A stretch of DNA of 64,000 nt from Leptospira selangorensis (lineage in GTDB: Bacteria > Spirochaetota > Leptospiria > Leptospirales > Leptospiraceae), in contig NZ_RQES01000005.1 in assembly GCF_004769405.1 (NCBI RefSeq), positions 558,001-622,000 of the forward strand, written 5' to 3'. The notes under the pieces are model-generated. The model saw nothing but the letters and a program-made list of their open reading frames with translations, did not search any database and was not told where the DNA came from. The position numbers were made by a program, and so were the translations under genes. Below are positions 63,428 through 64,000 of this stretch, piece by piece. Position 1 is the stretch's first letter. Each line of letters begins with the position of its first letter.

Positions 63428-64000
63428 ATGCGGTTCACTTTAGTCTTTCTATTCTGTTTGTTAGCGGTTTTTATTACCTGCCAATCCGTAACCGTCGAAT
63501 ACCCTAAGTATCCTGCTACAAAAGAGGGAAGAGACTTAAAACAATTTTTAAACGGAGTAAAAACAGTCGCGTTTACTTTAGAGCCGATGAATTCGGAGAT
63601 ATGGAGCCATGAAAGTAATCGTTCTTTCGTAATGATGGTTCCAGGAAAAATTTATGAAAGTTTTTCGAAAGATTCTTATTTTAAAATTTTGGATCTAAAA
63701 GACAGACCTGATGTTCTGGAAGCTAAGGATACTTCCTTAGAAGGAATACAAAAAAATAGAAAGAGGATCGGAGAAATATTGAGCGCGGATGCAGTCTTAT
63801 ATGTTTCCGTTAAACAACCTGAGTCTCAATGTTATGTAGAAGCTAAAATGGATTATCTTGCTCTTGGGCTGGCAGTTCTTAGAGCAGCTACCGCAGGAAA
63901 GGACAAGAATCGGCAATATAGTAGAGCGGCGGCTTCTCTTGTGAACGATCCGATTGTAAAGCCTACAGGTGTCCGAAAAGTTTATATCCCGATAGAAGCA
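63428..64000 (+). CDS. Partial lipoprotein, CsgG-like pattern
   Basis: An ATG at 63428 with GAAAGGG upstream opens a frame that continues past the window end; 191 codons are visible. It has a signal peptide and lipobox VFITC (Cys18). Its body shows the pattern VKTVAFTLEPM ... PGKIYESFSKDSYFKILDLKDRP ... IGEILSADAVLYVSVK that is typical of CsgG/LpoB-like periplasmic lipoproteins. It lies 28 nt after the phosphoesterase on the same strand. The C-terminal part is not seen. Confidence 0.7.
   Translation, partial: MRFTLVFLFCLLAVFITCQSVTVEYPKYPATKEGRDLKQFLNGVKTVAFTLEPMNSEIWSHESNRSFVMMVPGKIYESFSKDSYFKILDLKDRPDVLEAKDTSLEGIQKNRKRIGEILSADAVLYVSVKQPESQCYVEAKMDYLALGLAVLRAATAGKDKNRQYSRAAASLVNDPIVKPTGVRKVYIPIEA

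Overview
The window looks like a piece of chromosome from a spirochaete of the genus Leptospira, most likely an intermediate or saprophytic species. The evidence is the moderate-to-low GC, many lipoproteins with loose spirochaetal lipoboxes, OmpL47-type repeat proteins, frequent TTG/GTG starts, long SpoIIE/histidine-kinase signalling proteins, single scattered tRNA genes, and short palindromic intergenic repeats. The genus call is inference from protein families; no rRNA is present. I see no prophage, insertion sequence, CRISPR array or integrase.

Layout. 1-13 kb is rich in signalling. It holds a 9-TM/HAMP/SpoIIE/TPR phosphatase, a kinase-regulator-hybrid kinase operon (3.8-7.1 kb), a small tRNA-binding-fold protein, a lipase-like hydrolase, a secreted PI-PLC-like enzyme with a lectin-like tail, an orphan response regulator, and a Spy-like lipoprotein/ECF sigma/membrane anti-sigma cassette. 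13-26 kb is mostly metabolic: ssb, an unusual hisI, mltG, two lipoproteins (one with ankyrin repeats), an acyl-CoA dehydrogenase, ilvD, and an ethanolamine permease-eutB-eutC operon. 26-36 kb has an AsmA-like/TerB-like pair, then metG, glnD, a GH13 glucosidase and a second acyl-CoA dehydrogenase. 36-43 kb has trxA, a TIGR01777 epimerase, a CPBP protease, a MarR-GNAT fusion with a palindromic operator, three tRNA genes (His, Arg, Pro), and the minus-strand run sppA - Yip1-like - surE - TPR. 43-53 kb is surface-oriented: two tandem paralogous lipoproteins, trmO, an Acg-like nitroreductase, two facing OmpL47/Ig-like proteins, and a LysM-FecR protein. 53-64 kb has a palindrome-packed intergenic region, a thioesterase-MarR operon, a MORN protein coupled to a complete subclass B1 metallo-beta-lactamase, GST, RDD protein, amidohydrolase, SDR, ArsC/LMW-PTP-like protein, map, a BASS-family transporter, a metallophosphoesterase and a lipoprotein cut by the window edge.

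How the genes work together. The clearest units are ethanolamine import and cleavage to acetaldehyde and ammonia; envelope-stress sensing (Spy-like, ECF sigma, anti-sigma); a phosphorelay of sensor kinase, single-domain regulator and hybrid kinase; and MarR-controlled acyl-CoA thioesterase expression. The observations most worth checking are a HisI protein whose metal-binding DCDxD motif sits in an N-terminal extension instead of its normal place, a PI-PLC-like protein whose C-type-lectin halves appear in swapped order, the B1 metallo-beta-lactamase, the palindromic operators of the two MarR genes, and the stacked palindromes at 53.06-53.48 kb.
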